Below are positions 25,301 through 36,698 of a DNA stretch of 64,000 bases, in pieces; the stretch's first letter is position 1, and each line of letters opens with the position of its first letter. The translations under genes were made by a program, and so were the position numbers. The notes below the pieces were generated by a model. That model worked only from the letters and a program-made list of their open reading frames with translations. It had not been told where the DNA came from and did no database searches. Source of the stretch: Agroathelia rolfsii (taxonomy: Eukaryota; Basidiomycota; Agaricomycetes; Amylocorticiales; Amylocorticiaceae); NCBI GenBank assembly GCA_018343915.1, contig JABRWF010000002.1:5332001-5396000 (forward strand), in the 5' to 3' direction.

Positions 25301-27758
25301 GTAATAGCAGATCCGGAATGGGCATTTTACCACTGGATGCTTCAAGCTTTTCATCTTTACTTTCTAAAAGCTAGACTATCCTTTAAACTCAGAGGTCCGG
25401 CCTAGGAGGATGATTGTTAGACAACGCTTCAAGAGTAATACAGCGGCAAAATCTGCGCATTTCACACATGCAACACTGACACAGCAGTTGGGACAACGCA
25501 CAAGGCCTCAATTGTACATTTTCAATGAGGGTTACATTAAAAGAGGAGCAGTCTTTAGGGTCTTACTCAAAGTTTACCGCAATTTAACTTAACATATTCA
25601 CTAGTTACATCTCAAATCTAAAAGTTAAGTGGGATTTCTTATGTATTCACTCTATTTTTACTTGTATGATTTCTCGAAACACCAGGTATTGGCTGTACAC
25701 GTTTCTATTGTTCTTTACCTTAACATCGATCATTCTTATCATTAACGAGGTCGTATTAGTCGGATGGACGGTTCAGAAACGAGTTCTCCATCCGTTCGGG
25801 GAGGGACATCTACGCTCGATCATGGATGCATCAGGTTTGAATGTTTTGATAGTTACTTTTGGACTCAGAGACCTAGATTCCCTCTGATAAGGTCTGGGCC
25901 TACCTCAAGCCATTGATTTTTCGATCAAAACTACTAGACCAGTGGTGAGTGCCAATAACAGGTGAGCGGCACTTTGTTTCACGTTTTGCTACTATCCCTT
26001 TTAGTTCAGTTGGCAAGCGACAACAAGGATGACTATACATGTAATACAATGATGTAATATATATATATGAGCATTAGAGATAGCAGAACACCAGCCAAGA
26101 TACCTCTTGTTAGTGTAGTGCAATGCGGGTTGAAAAAAAAAGTCGATTAATGATGATCGTTACTCTTTCCGATTTACTGATGGCTACAAATAAGATACCA
26201 CCTGATAGTCACACTAGTGATATATGAAATAACGAGTTAAATTGATTTTATCTCGGATGAAATAGAACCGAGCTAGGATTATATAATTGTGGCTTGACGT
26301 CCGGGACGACCCAGACCGAGAGGCACTGGACGGTAGCCGATTTGGCTCAGATCCATCTGAGCTATGCCAAGTGAGATTCCGAGATGAAATCATTCCGCTT
26401 TCTCTTTTCCGGGGTCCTAGCCCCCCTAGCGGTGTGAGAGTGCGGCAATACACAAATGTTTTATTGTTAAGTTGTAACACATGAGCACGTGGACTTGAAT
26501 GTGACGCAGTCATGATATCCAGCCGACAAATGTGTCCAATGTGTCACTGGGTTGCCGTATGACGCTGTTGCATAACCAGGATGTAGTTTGTCGGATCCAT
26601 TCATATAACGATATACCCCTTTCAGAGAATTTGAAATAACTATCAGGGACAATGAACGGACTACAGGAAGTTCGGGCTGATTTACTCAGACAAATACCAC
26701 ATCCGTTATACTACACTGAGGGCTGTGTGGCAGACCTACATATCAACTTGAAGTATTAAAAAAAATTGTATGGATTATGAATAGGCATTAAGATGGCAAG
26801 GTGTTCTAGCAATAGAACCTTTAACAGACATTTGTTCACTAGTGATACTGTTATTTTTTTGGAAAGATGAAAGAAATGCCTAAGGTTTCAAAGAACAATC
26901 AGAATTTTCAAGGTGAGTAACGGTAATAATTTTTTTCTATCACTAAATATAACAACGGTCCATATGAATTGCATCTGTAACAACTGTCGCCATATGCGTT
27001 CTGACTCATAGTAACTGAGATAAGAATGTTGCTGGCATACATGAGGTTCATTTACTGAATTTTGTACTGTCCGGCCTTGCCCTGACCGCACGCCAATGCC
27101 GGGGAATTGAATTAGACAATTATAGCCGAGTTTCGCATGTAGTCGCTGGACTGAAGGGTGCATATATATCAGACCAGCGACTCGTTGGCCCTGACCTTAA
27201 TATGAGAGACTATGCATGATGTTCTCAGTTCGCTGGCGGCACTGTCTACGGTATGTATCGCTCACTTGCAGGCAACCTGCCGAGAGTGAACAATAGAGAA
27301 TACATGTGTGATGGTAATTGAAAGGATTACCCTGTTTGTCTAGCAGCCGTTAGCGATATTTATGTGCTTGTAATGTAGATACATGCATAATGACGGGTCC
27401 TTTGTCGCTTCAGCTCCAGCGCTCAGACTGGTGCCCAAGTGACTGTGCTGGAGGTCCATCGATCCAATTGCATCGATCGCCATTCCGCGTCATGCGGTGG
27501 CTGAACCTTGTCCGTATGGATTATGTAATTACTAGGAGCTCACAAAGATTGAGCGCATCTCTTCTGTTCTCCTGTTTCTGGAGTCTGAGTCGTCATTGTC
27601 CCTGGTAGCCAAACTTGAAAAAGATTTTTTCCTGCTTGTTCATGTTCATCGTCCCACACGTCACCATCCTCAACTATCTCTTTTTGAAATGATGCTATTG
27701 GTGCTCTTGTCTTCATCTCCGGCTGCACTTGATGATTCATGGCTCCATCAACCCACAG

Positions 27759-28183
27759 GCACTGTACCCAGGATATCTTTGGAAGTAAGTCGGTTATGGA
27801 CGGGTCATGCGCTGAGGACCACCGACAAAACGTTAAACACTGCCCTTGTTAACTTCTATTCCTCTTCGCTATGTGCAGTCATCTACTGCTTGGCTGGGCA
27901 GGGCTTCATATAGTTACCTTAAGTAGCGCTTCTGCTATCGCATCGCACTCACATGAATGATCAGGGGGCGCGTGAGTGCGGTCTGGAGCTGCCGCCTAGG
28001 TTTCATGGGTGGATACGGTTCTTGTTTGTGTTACTACGTGAGCCATCGCATGATTATCTTACGTGTGAGTACATACGGTTTGATATGACTACAACTGATT
28101 CTTTGGTTTCTCTGTAGTAATTGCGGATTGAACTTCGACAGCGCTAACAAAAGTATCGCTTCTGATGCCATCTGTTCTACCTG
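27759..28183 (+). CDS. Possible fragment of an unrecognised intron-rich gene
   Basis: Weak candidate. Four small plus-strand segments join in one open frame: 27759-27784, 27879-27912, 27965-28062, 28118-28183. The first intron has a GTAAGT donor and TGCAG acceptor. The others are 50-56 nt and end in TCAG and TGTAG, but with weaker donors. The joined 74-residue product contains YPGYLWNHLLLGWAGLHIG and RFHGWIRFLFVLLREPSHDY, which look protein-like but match no family I know. No start, stop or further exons could be fixed. It may be part of a larger gene, a decayed gene or chance. Confidence 0.22.
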
Positions 28184-30250
28184 CGTATATGGCTGAATCT
28201 TCTAGCTGTTCGGTCGTGTCAATGGCGATAGAAACCGCTGGCATATCTTGCATGAAACAACATGAAACTGATGAATCATGAAAATGCCGTCCTATTGTTA
28301 ACCAAGCGTCCTTCACTCAACTGGACAGGTTTATGGACCTTCGTTTCTCCTGGTGCTGATTTGCTTAGGCTGCGCGATAAATAGTGATGGGCTAAATCTG
28401 ATTGATCTGGCCGACCACTCTCCACTGTTCTGCGTTCGGCAAGCAAGAGGGACACCCCACCGATTTCCGATCAATCGCTTGCCTATTCTTCTTCTCTGTC
28501 TCTAGGCATATGCTCTTTTGGGGCACCGGCCTTCTCTTCGGCATGGCACATGTATTCTCAAGTTTAGTACCGATGACACGGCTACCCGGTCACACTATGA
28601 AACGACGTATATGATAACAAACTCCCGATAGACGTATTCCTCCGTGGCCACCGGCATGCAAACAGCACTGTCCGAGAGTGAGTACAGCCATTGGCCCTTT
28701 ACAGGTGGCATCCCTGATTGAATGTTTCTGCCATTCTGGCAGCGCAAAAGGTCTTGTCTCTTCAAACATGTTGGATTACCTCATAATCAATCGCTACGCT
28801 TACTTTGTAGTTGCCATCTTCCCTGAACAGTAAGCCGCAATCCGTACGTGATATTGAAGCTAATATATATAACGGTTCTTAGCAGATCATCCAAGTCGGT
28901 CACTGTAAGGGGTTAGTACAGTTGATATGAATGACGCTATACTTTACATGCAGCGTTCCCGTTTTGGGGTTCGTCAATGCCGCCGCCGACTAGGCTGAGT
29001 GCCATGCGCCAGCAGTTACGGACTTCACCGCCACCAGCAAGAGGCTATCCGACTGACCCGGTTCGCTAAGCTGGTCACCCATTCCATCTCTTAACTGAAG
29101 TCTGGGCACGTTACCTTTCCGGAACACCGCCGCGACTCGCCGGCTTGCCCCTCGGAGCTGCCCGTTCATCAGCGGTAGGGCTGGTCGTTGGCCTACATTC
29201 TAATCACACTCTTTCATTACATCCTAACATGTAAATACGAGTTCTTGATGATTACACTGTATATGCGTCCATGTTTTCCTCTAAGTGCGTTTTTGGTGTG
29301 GCATTGGCCCTGAATACTTCCCATCAATAGCACTTTCCCTGAGAGCTGTGTTTATCCCTGGCGCGGCCAGCTCTGGATTTCGTAAGGCAAGAATGTTCTG
29401 ATATCCAATCGTTGGCAGTGCTGTTCTACTGAATGGCTTTCATACATTCAACGCCTTCACCGTGGAGATCCGCCCAAAGCAGTCACTTTTTTGGCCCTAT
29501 ACATGCCACAACCACTGATGTTTGTATACGTTGCACCAAATATCCCCGATAAAATATGCTCTCAGTCAAGCTTCCCGGGAGCGATTGCGTCACATTCGTA
29601 ATCAACTGTTTTTGGTAGTTTAATACCATTCCTGACACTTCGGAGATAACTTGCCTCTTTTCCGTCATTCAAATCCAAAATGGACATCATTGGTCGCTAA
29701 CCCTTAAAGAAATAAACGCACCTGGGATGTAAGCATTCAGTGAATCGAAGTCGAACCTTGATTTACTCTGACTTGATGAACAAGGAGCAAACTTGTTCTT
29801 GACAACATTCATGTGTTCAACTAGGTTATGACAACACATGGGACCCATGGGGTATTACCATCATCGTAATGATATTACTTGAGGTCTTTCGACACGTGTA
29901 TGTGTCTGTATGGTCCTTTTACTACAAAAAATCCTACTAACTATTAGCACCATGGGCTTGTTTGATCATATCTATCATCGTAAATGTATTATCGCCAGCC
30001 ATCCCATCTCAGTTCTTCTCGATTAAGCACAACTTTGTTGTGGAGTAATTGTCCAAGGGCGAATACCACAGCATTACGGCCATTACAGAAGCGATATATG
30101 GTGTATCATCTGTATCATGATAAGATTCCGTCCATTTGCCGCTATAATGATCATACTTGACCAGCTCAACTTAGATGTTTCTTCCATATTGGAGATTTTG
30201 GAGTAAATTACCCGAGTTTAGATGACTAACTATCGTCTTCCAGCGCCTCG

Positions 30251-31985
30251 TTAGCACACAACACCCCAATCATCCCATTCTACCCTTCCTTCTTGAATGT
30301 CTACAATCCGCTCCCATAGTGCGTGACCGACCGGACCTAGGCCGTTATCATACTCGGGCAGGTGGATATCTTTCAACGTTTTTCCTGAACTATCACCATC
30401 GATGGTAGAGTATCCGATACGCCCCACAGGGCAGACGACGACGGCTGTGCCTACGCCAAAGGCTTCTAACAATTTGTCTTCGCTTGCCCATGCGATAAGC
30501 TCGGACAATGTAAACGTGCGCTCGTGGACATGGATCCTACTGGTTCGTGCTGTGCCGGACAAAACGGGGATCGCGGGTTTCTCTGAGCTGTGCGCGCGCA
30601 AGAGGGCTAGCGCGGAATCACGGGTCACGCCTGGTAGGATGGTACCATCGAGAGATGGTGTGATTGCGTCAAGATCTGGAATACGGGAGAGTTCAGCTAT
30701 ACTGCTTTCCGTCATTGATGACGAGCTGGAAGCTTACCACCATCGTCGCGCTTAATGATCACAAAGAAGTTCATAGCACCCGCCTCAGTCACTTTCTTGT
30801 CTTCACCCAAGAGCCAGAGGACCTTATTATGGAGAAATTCAAACGACATGTGGGCATTTCCATTCACTAGCATCATAAAGCTAAGAAACTTACCTGCTGA
30901 TAGCCTTTCTGAGCAGCTAGTTTTCCGGGTAAAAATGTCGGGGCGTAGTTCAGCCCGAGTTTATATCCGCCCGTTCCACCAGGCCATGAGCGTACGTTTT
31001 CCCCTACGGCAAGGAGGGATATCGGCTTGGGTCCTGTGGCAAAGAAGGGTCCAGACGGTGAGAGGATAACATATAGCAAGGCGTGTTCGGATGCTGCTAC
31101 TCCGAATGCTAACAGGTTTTTCAGATTAAAAAAGACATCTTTAGACAACTACTCGATAAAAGGACTCACATGCTTGTGTGCCGATCATTGTAGGTCGCAC
31201 ATAGAGACTACACCCTGGTGCGTTCGGGATCCAGCGAGCGTCGATCGTGATCAATTGTCGTATCAGCTTCAACAACTCGTCTGTGTTGACTGCCTATCAT
31301 GTGGAACGCAAAAAATCAAGGTCGTTTCCATGTAGTGAATGGACAAAAATCCATACAGGTAGCGCAACGCGAGCGGTAGAGGAAGCAAATCGCTTCATAT
31401 TCTTGTCAGGGCGGAACAGCCGTGGTCTTTCATCTGGCCCTAGGTATGCCTTTTGTTGCACCCACCTTCAGAAATACGAACACGAGACTTGGAGTTTCAA
31501 GATGAACGTTTTCGTACCTTCATGCCCTCAAACACATTTGGACAATACTGAAAGCAAGATGCGGCCGGGTCGATATTTAGGGGTGCGTAAGGTTTTATCT
31601 CAGGTGCTGACCATCCCGTCACTGGGTCGAACGAAACCAGCAACATATGGTCCGTAAAAACCTAGCTGACAATGCGTGAGACGCATGATGACGGCCACCT
31701 CGCATTAGACAAACTGCTGTGACGTACTGTGCCGAATTTTAAGCTGCTTGATGTCGGAAGGTCCTTGGGTGTGTCAGTCCGCGTTATCTTGACCTTTGAT
31801 GCCTGTGAACGATACATATGAGCCATATGTTCCCCTAATAATAGACAAATATCAGCAATCCATACATCGAGATCGGATAATGCATTTTGTGGGTCGGCCA
31901 GTATTTGAGAATTTATTCTCTTAGAAGCTACAGTAGTTACAAGAGTTTCGGATGATGAGATATGTCCGTTTTGTTTGATGGCCAT
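30251..31985 (-). CDS. BCAT: Branched-chain amino acid aminotransferase
   Basis: PLP enzyme that interconverts Leu/Ile/Val and their 2-oxo acids with glutamate/2-oxoglutarate. Predicted 426 aa from eight exons: 31985-31866, 31802-31728, 31661-31518, 31449-31357, 31293-31170, 31108-30894, 30822-30738, 30675-30251. All introns are GT..AG and in frame. Landmarks: LDASKVKITRTDTPK, FTDHMLLVSFDPVTGW, PNVFEGMKAYLGPDERPR, LFRPDKNMKRF, DARWIPNAPGCSLYVRPTMI, GVAASEHALLYVI, GGTGGYKLGLNYAP (Lys of GGYK is the expected PLP lysine), VLWLLGEDKKVTEAGAMN and the class-IV signature around PSLDGTILPGVTRDSAL. Length is normal for eukaryotic BCATs. The first 40 residues are poorly conserved and do not clearly encode a mitochondrial presequence, so cytosolic versus mitochondrial location is open. 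Confidence 0.95.
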
Positions 31986-32327
31986 GGTGTCAAAAGCGAA
32001 GATAAGTTTATGTTGGCAGCCCTACTCGTTCAAGTTTCGATACCAGTGGTCTTTAAGGAGTGCTTGTTGTGGAGAAATTGTGACGTAGAAATGAGTGAGT
32101 CAAAATGCATCATCCTCAGTTCGGCCGAAATCACCGATAAGTGAGCGGCCGCAAGACACTACGGAGTCGAAGCTATTTGAAACTCAAACAATGTAATAGA
32201 TTGATTTTCACTTTCTATACAGGTGCAATATTTGATGACACGGTTTGATTCTAATACTAAAATTATTTGTAAAAATACTACACGACGAGATAGCCTAATA
32301 CCGAGTATATTGAATGTATGGCTCGGG
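31986..32327. other. Intergenic, BCAT upstream region
   Basis: About 340 bp, AT-rich. It holds the BCAT promoter. No other element was recognised. Confidence 0.5.
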
Positions 32328-32849
32328 TCAAACAATTCTTCTTGAGATTGAGCGATATATGTGGAGGACGGTAAGGGGGGGCGGGATTCTCCTCATTCCA
32401 TACCAGTAGAACTGGGCTTTTGTCATTTCAAACTTTGAAGAAGTGGGGGGCTGCTCGGAGAATGGGAGATCCGTGTAACTAATTGACACATCGAGAAATG
32501 TGGTATCAACTGTCCTCGTTGGCATTGTCAGGAGGTTATGGTGAGCACAAGTTTTATTTTTATCTTCAACGTCGAGTGGCGCTGAAGTTGATACAGGAGA
32601 AAACAGGGGTGATCCATCAGAAGGTTCGTTGAGAGACTCTACATCTGAGGAGGAATAGCCATCCGTTGAGACTGACGTCGCCGTTACGCTCGCCGCGTAA
32701 GCTGACGACCGCAACTTGAAAGGTTTCAGACTGCCTGAGCGGATGCGATCTATCGGGTTGACATCTGTATCAAGTTTCTGGTTTGCTGTGCGAGCCATTT
32801 GTGAGAGGTAAAGTTCTCTTTTCTCTAGCTCAAATACTGAACAAGACAT
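32328..32849 (-). CDS. Hypothetical protein, Ser/Thr-rich
   Basis: Single open frame of 173 codons with an ATG at 32849; a second in-frame ATG lies at 32798. The product is rich in Ser, Thr and Pro, has no membrane segment or known domain, and ends in a basic tail. A possible GT donor near codon 148 could replace the last 25 residues by another exon. It lies between BCAT and a short predicted gene, all on the minus strand. The frame is longer than its neighbours but could be fortuitous. Confidence 0.4.
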   Translation of the reverse strand: MSCSVFELEKRELYLSQMARTANQKLDTDVNPIDRIRSGSLKPFKLRSSAYAASVTATSVSTDGYSSSDVESLNEPSDGSPLFSPVSTSAPLDVEDKNKTCAHHNLLTMPTRTVDTTFLDVSISYTDLPFSEQPPTSSKFEMTKAQFYWYGMRRIPPPLTVLHIYRSISRRIV

Positions 32850-33015
32850 GACTGCTATGGTGAGATTACTTTGTCTTTGTGCGCAAGGATAGAGAGAAGC
32901 TAAACTGGATCAAAACGGCAGCTTTAAGTAAAAATCGGATAGGAGATAGACTAGTGAATAGGAGAACATACCGGTTGTGTTTGTTGCTATGTAATATGCT
33001 TGCCCCTAAATGTCC

Positions 33016-33363
33016 CTATATCTGGGCGTGTAGTGCATATGAAGCTTCTCCTAGCCATCAAAGCCAGAGAAGAAAAATGGAAAAAAATTAGCAGTCGAAG
33101 TGGAATCCTACGTCAATACAACTGGCCTGATTCGCTGCTGGAAGTCCTTACCAGCGTCTTCTTGGTCTGCGTTTATTTGCACTGTGCTAATGGTTGCCTC
33201 GCGGTAAAGCCCTTTTAAAGAGAGTTTGTCGTCCAGATTCTCTTCACTGAATCTATTGGGAATCAATCGAAGGCTGACGCTGAGATATCAATACTATTCC
33301 TAACACTAGTTATCGCATCTGGTATTGCTATACTCACCTAGTTAAAGGGAAGGAATTTGTCAT
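33016..33363 (-). CDS. Small predicted protein (62 aa), unknown function
   Basis: Three-exon model: 33363-33338, 33279-33152, 33050-33016. Both introns have strong signals (GTGAGT..CTCAG and GTAAGG..GCTAG, the second with a CTAAT branch site), and frame is kept from ATG to TAG. The product starts MTNSFPLTSVSLRLIPNRF and continues with a charged stretch containing KLSLKGLYREAT and VQINADQEDAGEA. It is soluble and acidic overall. I do not recognise the family; further exons on either side are possible. Confidence 0.42.
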
Positions 33364-34199
33364 TTACTTCCCAAGTGAAATACAACAAGACAGTTACCAT
33401 AGAACGTTTTGGTAATAATTAGAAGTAGATGGAGACACTTGAGTTCAAGGCCTAATCGTTGACTGTGATGCTGTTCCGTCGAAATAGTAAATCTCCGTTG
33501 TTCGCATCGTGTATTTTCGAACACCGTACCATTCGAGGACATTTTGTAGACAAAGTCCGTTTTATTGCGCTCCTTACACCAATCCTCAAGCAAGGGAGAT
33601 GCACGAGGATAAATATCAGGCCACGACTAGTTAAGAGCTAGAAGGCACCAGAAATAAGAGCCAGACGGAGACTAGAACAGAAGTATCAACTGAGCAGTTC
33701 GATAACAGTGCAGAGAATCGGCCAAGAAGAGTGAGAAAAACACAACATTCGCAACTCTCTATAGCAAATGAGTGTTCCCATTGCCAGATATGTATTTCTA
33801 TCACAGTAACAGAGCAACCTCAGATAAATGATATCATAGTCTTTGTACTTGTGTTCTGACCCTATCTTGAGCCATTGGGAGAGGTTTGCGATGCTTAATT
33901 TTTGCACTCAAGACGTCCGCAACGCAGCTTCCGCCGTTCTCGCAAATACATAATGAATGCAAGCAAGTCGTTTTTCATTCAATAACAATATGTTTGTTGT
34001 ATGTCCCGTTCGTGATTAAGAAGATGGTGACGCTGTAAGCTTTTCATCGCCTACAGTTAAGTAGGCATTCAGCGGGAACCATTCTCACGGAACAATCATA
34101 AGCACGGCTCTAGCCTGATATAAGCTTAAAGAAACAAGACGAACAAAGTGCAATAATTTGTACTCACCCAACAGCGTCCACAACTCACGTAAGTTCAAA
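33364..34199. other. Intergenic region without clear gene
   Basis: About 835 bp. Open frames at 33360-33593 and 33686-33907 (-) lack motifs and splice partners and were not accepted. Otherwise AT-rich with no recognised element. Confidence 0.45.
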
Positions 34200-34730
34200 T
34201 TATGCACTCGAGGGCGTCGGCTCACTACCGAATATCTCGCGTTCACGCTGTATCTTCTCGCGGTGCTGCGCACGTGCAACGGCAACATTCGAGTCGAAGA
34301 AGGCTTGGTAGAAAAAGTAGCCTGAAAGTGCGCCTGTAGCTGAACACCCGCGGTTGTTGTGTCAGAAAATGGCCGTTTTCAACGTGGGCTATGGTGTAGG
34401 CTCACCGACTCCAGCGAATATAGTGCTGTTACGACCAAGTTTGTAAAGTTTTGAGCTGATCAAAGCTAGATGACCGTAGAGACGTATTATTAGACCACGT
34501 CTATCGCTTGAGGACAGCAGCCAGGGAATTTTGGAATTTCAAGAACAACCAACCTCCGGTTAGACCAGCAGAAAGGCCAGCGAAAATGCCGTCAGTTCGA
34601 GCATCCTGGTGATTCAAGTAGTCAGAGTTTCAGATGTAGTGAAGTGAGTGTTGTCTTGAGTGTGTACCTTGTAGGCCTTTGAGAGCGACTCCTCCAGAGT
34701 AAGATCTGATGATGGTGTATTCGAGTCCAT
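34200..34730 (-). CDS. Small predicted membrane protein (104 aa)
   Basis: Four exons: 34730-34668, 34605-34554, 34465-34406, 34339-34200, with GT..AG introns and a continuous frame. After a polar N-terminus (MDSNTPSSDLTLEESLSKAY) there are two Gly/Ala-rich hydrophobic hairpin-like segments (FAGLSAGLTGALISSKLYKL and TIFAGVATGALSGYFFYQAF), then a charged helix rich in Arg, Gln and Glu and a short tail. This layout resembles small mitochondrial inner-membrane proteins such as OCIA-type proteins, but I cannot name the family. The small exon sizes and clean joins support a real gene. Confidence 0.75.
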
Positions 34731-35543
34731 GACCGTGACGTCTAGGAATGGCTTACGTAAATAACCACACATTGACACATTCGTGTCAAAATCACGTGAC
34801 TATCATTACGGGTCAACTGTCGGGATTTTCATGGGCCTAAAGTCCCAGCGCAATGCTTTGAACTAAAAGCTAAGGAAAGAGGGGATAATACTTATAAATT
34901 CGCAACAGGGTACAAGGTGCAATTCGGCTTAAGTGTTACAACGATAGAATAACACTTGGTATATTGGCTTGAAGCAATGACTCGCAGCCATAGTACATGT
35001 ACTAGTACATCATATGAATAAGAAACATTTCAGTTTCATAAGCCTGAGCAGAGAATTAGCAGACAGCCGCTCAAAATCAACGAAAACGCTATATCAGTAT
35101 ATATCGATTAGACCCTATCGCATAGGTTTGCTACTCTCGAGTGCTACAACTACATGTTTGAAGCAATAATTTTCTTTTATAATCGTTGTTTTTAATTAGT
35201 TTCATACCAATAGCCTATCGTAGACTTGTTGGTCAGTGTGCTAATTTGAGAGAATTCAGGATCTTTTAGTATATTCGTTCTGGTAACTGCGGGTCATCAA
35301 TTTCATGATACAAACAAGCCCCTCGTGATACTTTAACATTTTGGAGCATAGAGGGTCAACGTGTTGCATCAAGACGATTGATGCGTTCCTGAAGGATGAC
35401 TATGAATGGCGCATAGCCTAGCAAGGGGCTACACGGCTATAATCAGAGGATAATAGACCACACACCTCTGTTTCTGCCTTCAGCTGTATTAATTTCAAAA
35501 ACATCCAAGACTCCGTCAATATTTAATAGCAAGAGACTTGGGG
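34731..35543. other. Intergenic region without clear gene
   Basis: About 810 bp, AT-rich. It separates the small membrane-protein gene from the decayed minus-strand F-box copy. No repeat or gene was recognised. Confidence 0.45.
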
Positions 35544-36480
35544 CTATGGCAATGGAAAAGGAGTTTTTTCAGAACATTCCTGTGCGATAGCAAGAAAAAA
35601 GCTTGAAAAAGGTGATGCCTGGCGGCGTATGGTGCCACATGAAAACTTCACTGGGAACAGAAGTGAGCGTACGGATAGGAGATGAGGTAAAGCCGTGTAG
35701 GGGATCCGAGGAACATACACGGGTGTCAAGTATCGGGAGTGTATTGTGCTGGAAAGAATACGAATTGAGCGGTGTGGATCGGAAACGAGTTTTGCGGTAA
35801 TCACATCTAGATAGCGTATATTCTCAAAGCAAGACAGATAGGGAGCCACATCAATGTAACTGCCACTGTCAAAGGTCGAGGATCGAATGAAATGAAGGGG
35901 TTCACAAACCTCCAGCGACTCCTCAATACTGTCAAGGCGCGCTTGTAGTTCTAATTTAGCGATTTTCTGTATTAAGAAAACACTCAAAAGTGGAGTATAA
36001 GGAATGGGTGGGAGACAACCATCCGGCGGCCTTTGATATTGCGACGCATATATCTCCGTCAATGAAAGGTGCCCTCATATCCTACAACCGAAAATTCTCA
36101 GAGGTTTCTCTGTACATGGACATGACTGGTGCATGATAGTAGCTGCAAAGGGCGTTTCATGATAGGTAAACATAAGAAGCTCAATTAGTTCAACCTAGTT
36201 AACTTCGGGGAGCAGCAATCAGTTGCTCTTGAGGCCAGGTGTTGATATCTGTATATACAACAGCCGTGAGGACAGTCGGTGTAAAAAGGGAGGGGCTGCA
36301 CAACTTGTCTGAACAGACTAGAGACCAGAGATAAGGGATAAAGGTCATGTTTTTCAAGTCAAAGGACTCGGACAAAATCAAGCTCCAAATTTCCTTAGAA
36401 AGTAGCAGCAGCACTTGACGTAAATACTGTCTCGGTTTGGCCGCAGTTATTATTATGTGCAAAAAGGCCTTGGGTTGCAA
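35544..36480 (-). pseudogene. Decayed F-box/LRR gene (minus strand)
   Basis: Remnant paralogue of the two F-box genes to the right. The F-box part (about 36410-36260, minus) reads LSKEIWSLILSESFDLKN, aligning with LPKEIWDSIMSFNLEKQD of the intact copy. The second part (36062 to about 35800) has YTPLLSVFLIQKIAKLELQ and SYIDVAPYLSCFENIRYLDV, which align with the intact YTPLLTISFTQKS and YIDFIPYLYHFQGIQSLNM segments. About 180 codons in between are missing and the C-terminal exon is not recognisable, so it is probably non-functional. It is inverted relative to the intact copies. Confidence 0.6.
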
Positions 36481-36698
36481 GAAGAGAGGAATGAGACAAC
36501 TTAAACTTGAAGAACTCTTGGCCAGGGACGGTAGTAAGACGGCTGACCAGTGTCAGCAAGCGTTTTAACTCATTCACTACCCTGAGGCTTACACATCCCT
36601 TATCACAAAGCCGTGACTATTTCTGTCCCCACGCTAAACTCACTCCAACGCCCCCTCCATCTCTCCACCACATAACTACAGTCAATTCGGGATAATAC

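Larger units (their letters stand above)
17847..30250. other. Gene-poor stretch (about 12.4 kb) between cyclin gene and BCAT
   Basis: No confident gene was found. The first 4 kb, upstream of the cyclin gene, is strongly pyrimidine-rich on the + strand (18.6-19.9 kb) with many poly(T) runs, consistent with a long promoter/5' UTR region. From about 22 kb the composition becomes ordinary, with scattered short open frames. A chain of small plus-strand exons at 27.76-28.18 kb is listed separately as a weak candidate. The GC-richer patch at 28.95-29.2 kb and the Pro-rich frame at 23.3 kb could be relics of genes or transposons but were not assigned. Confidence 0.45.

Noticed and set aside
28950..29200. 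GC-rich patch with open frames on - strand
   Set aside because: It could be a gene or transposon relic, but no family motif or splice pattern could be recognised.
33360..33593. 77-codon open frame on - strand
   Set aside because: No motif; it overlaps the start of a better supported small spliced gene.
35076..35094. 16-mer TCAACGAAAACGCTAT also found near 58028
   Set aside because: The match does not extend into the flanks; about one such match is expected by chance.
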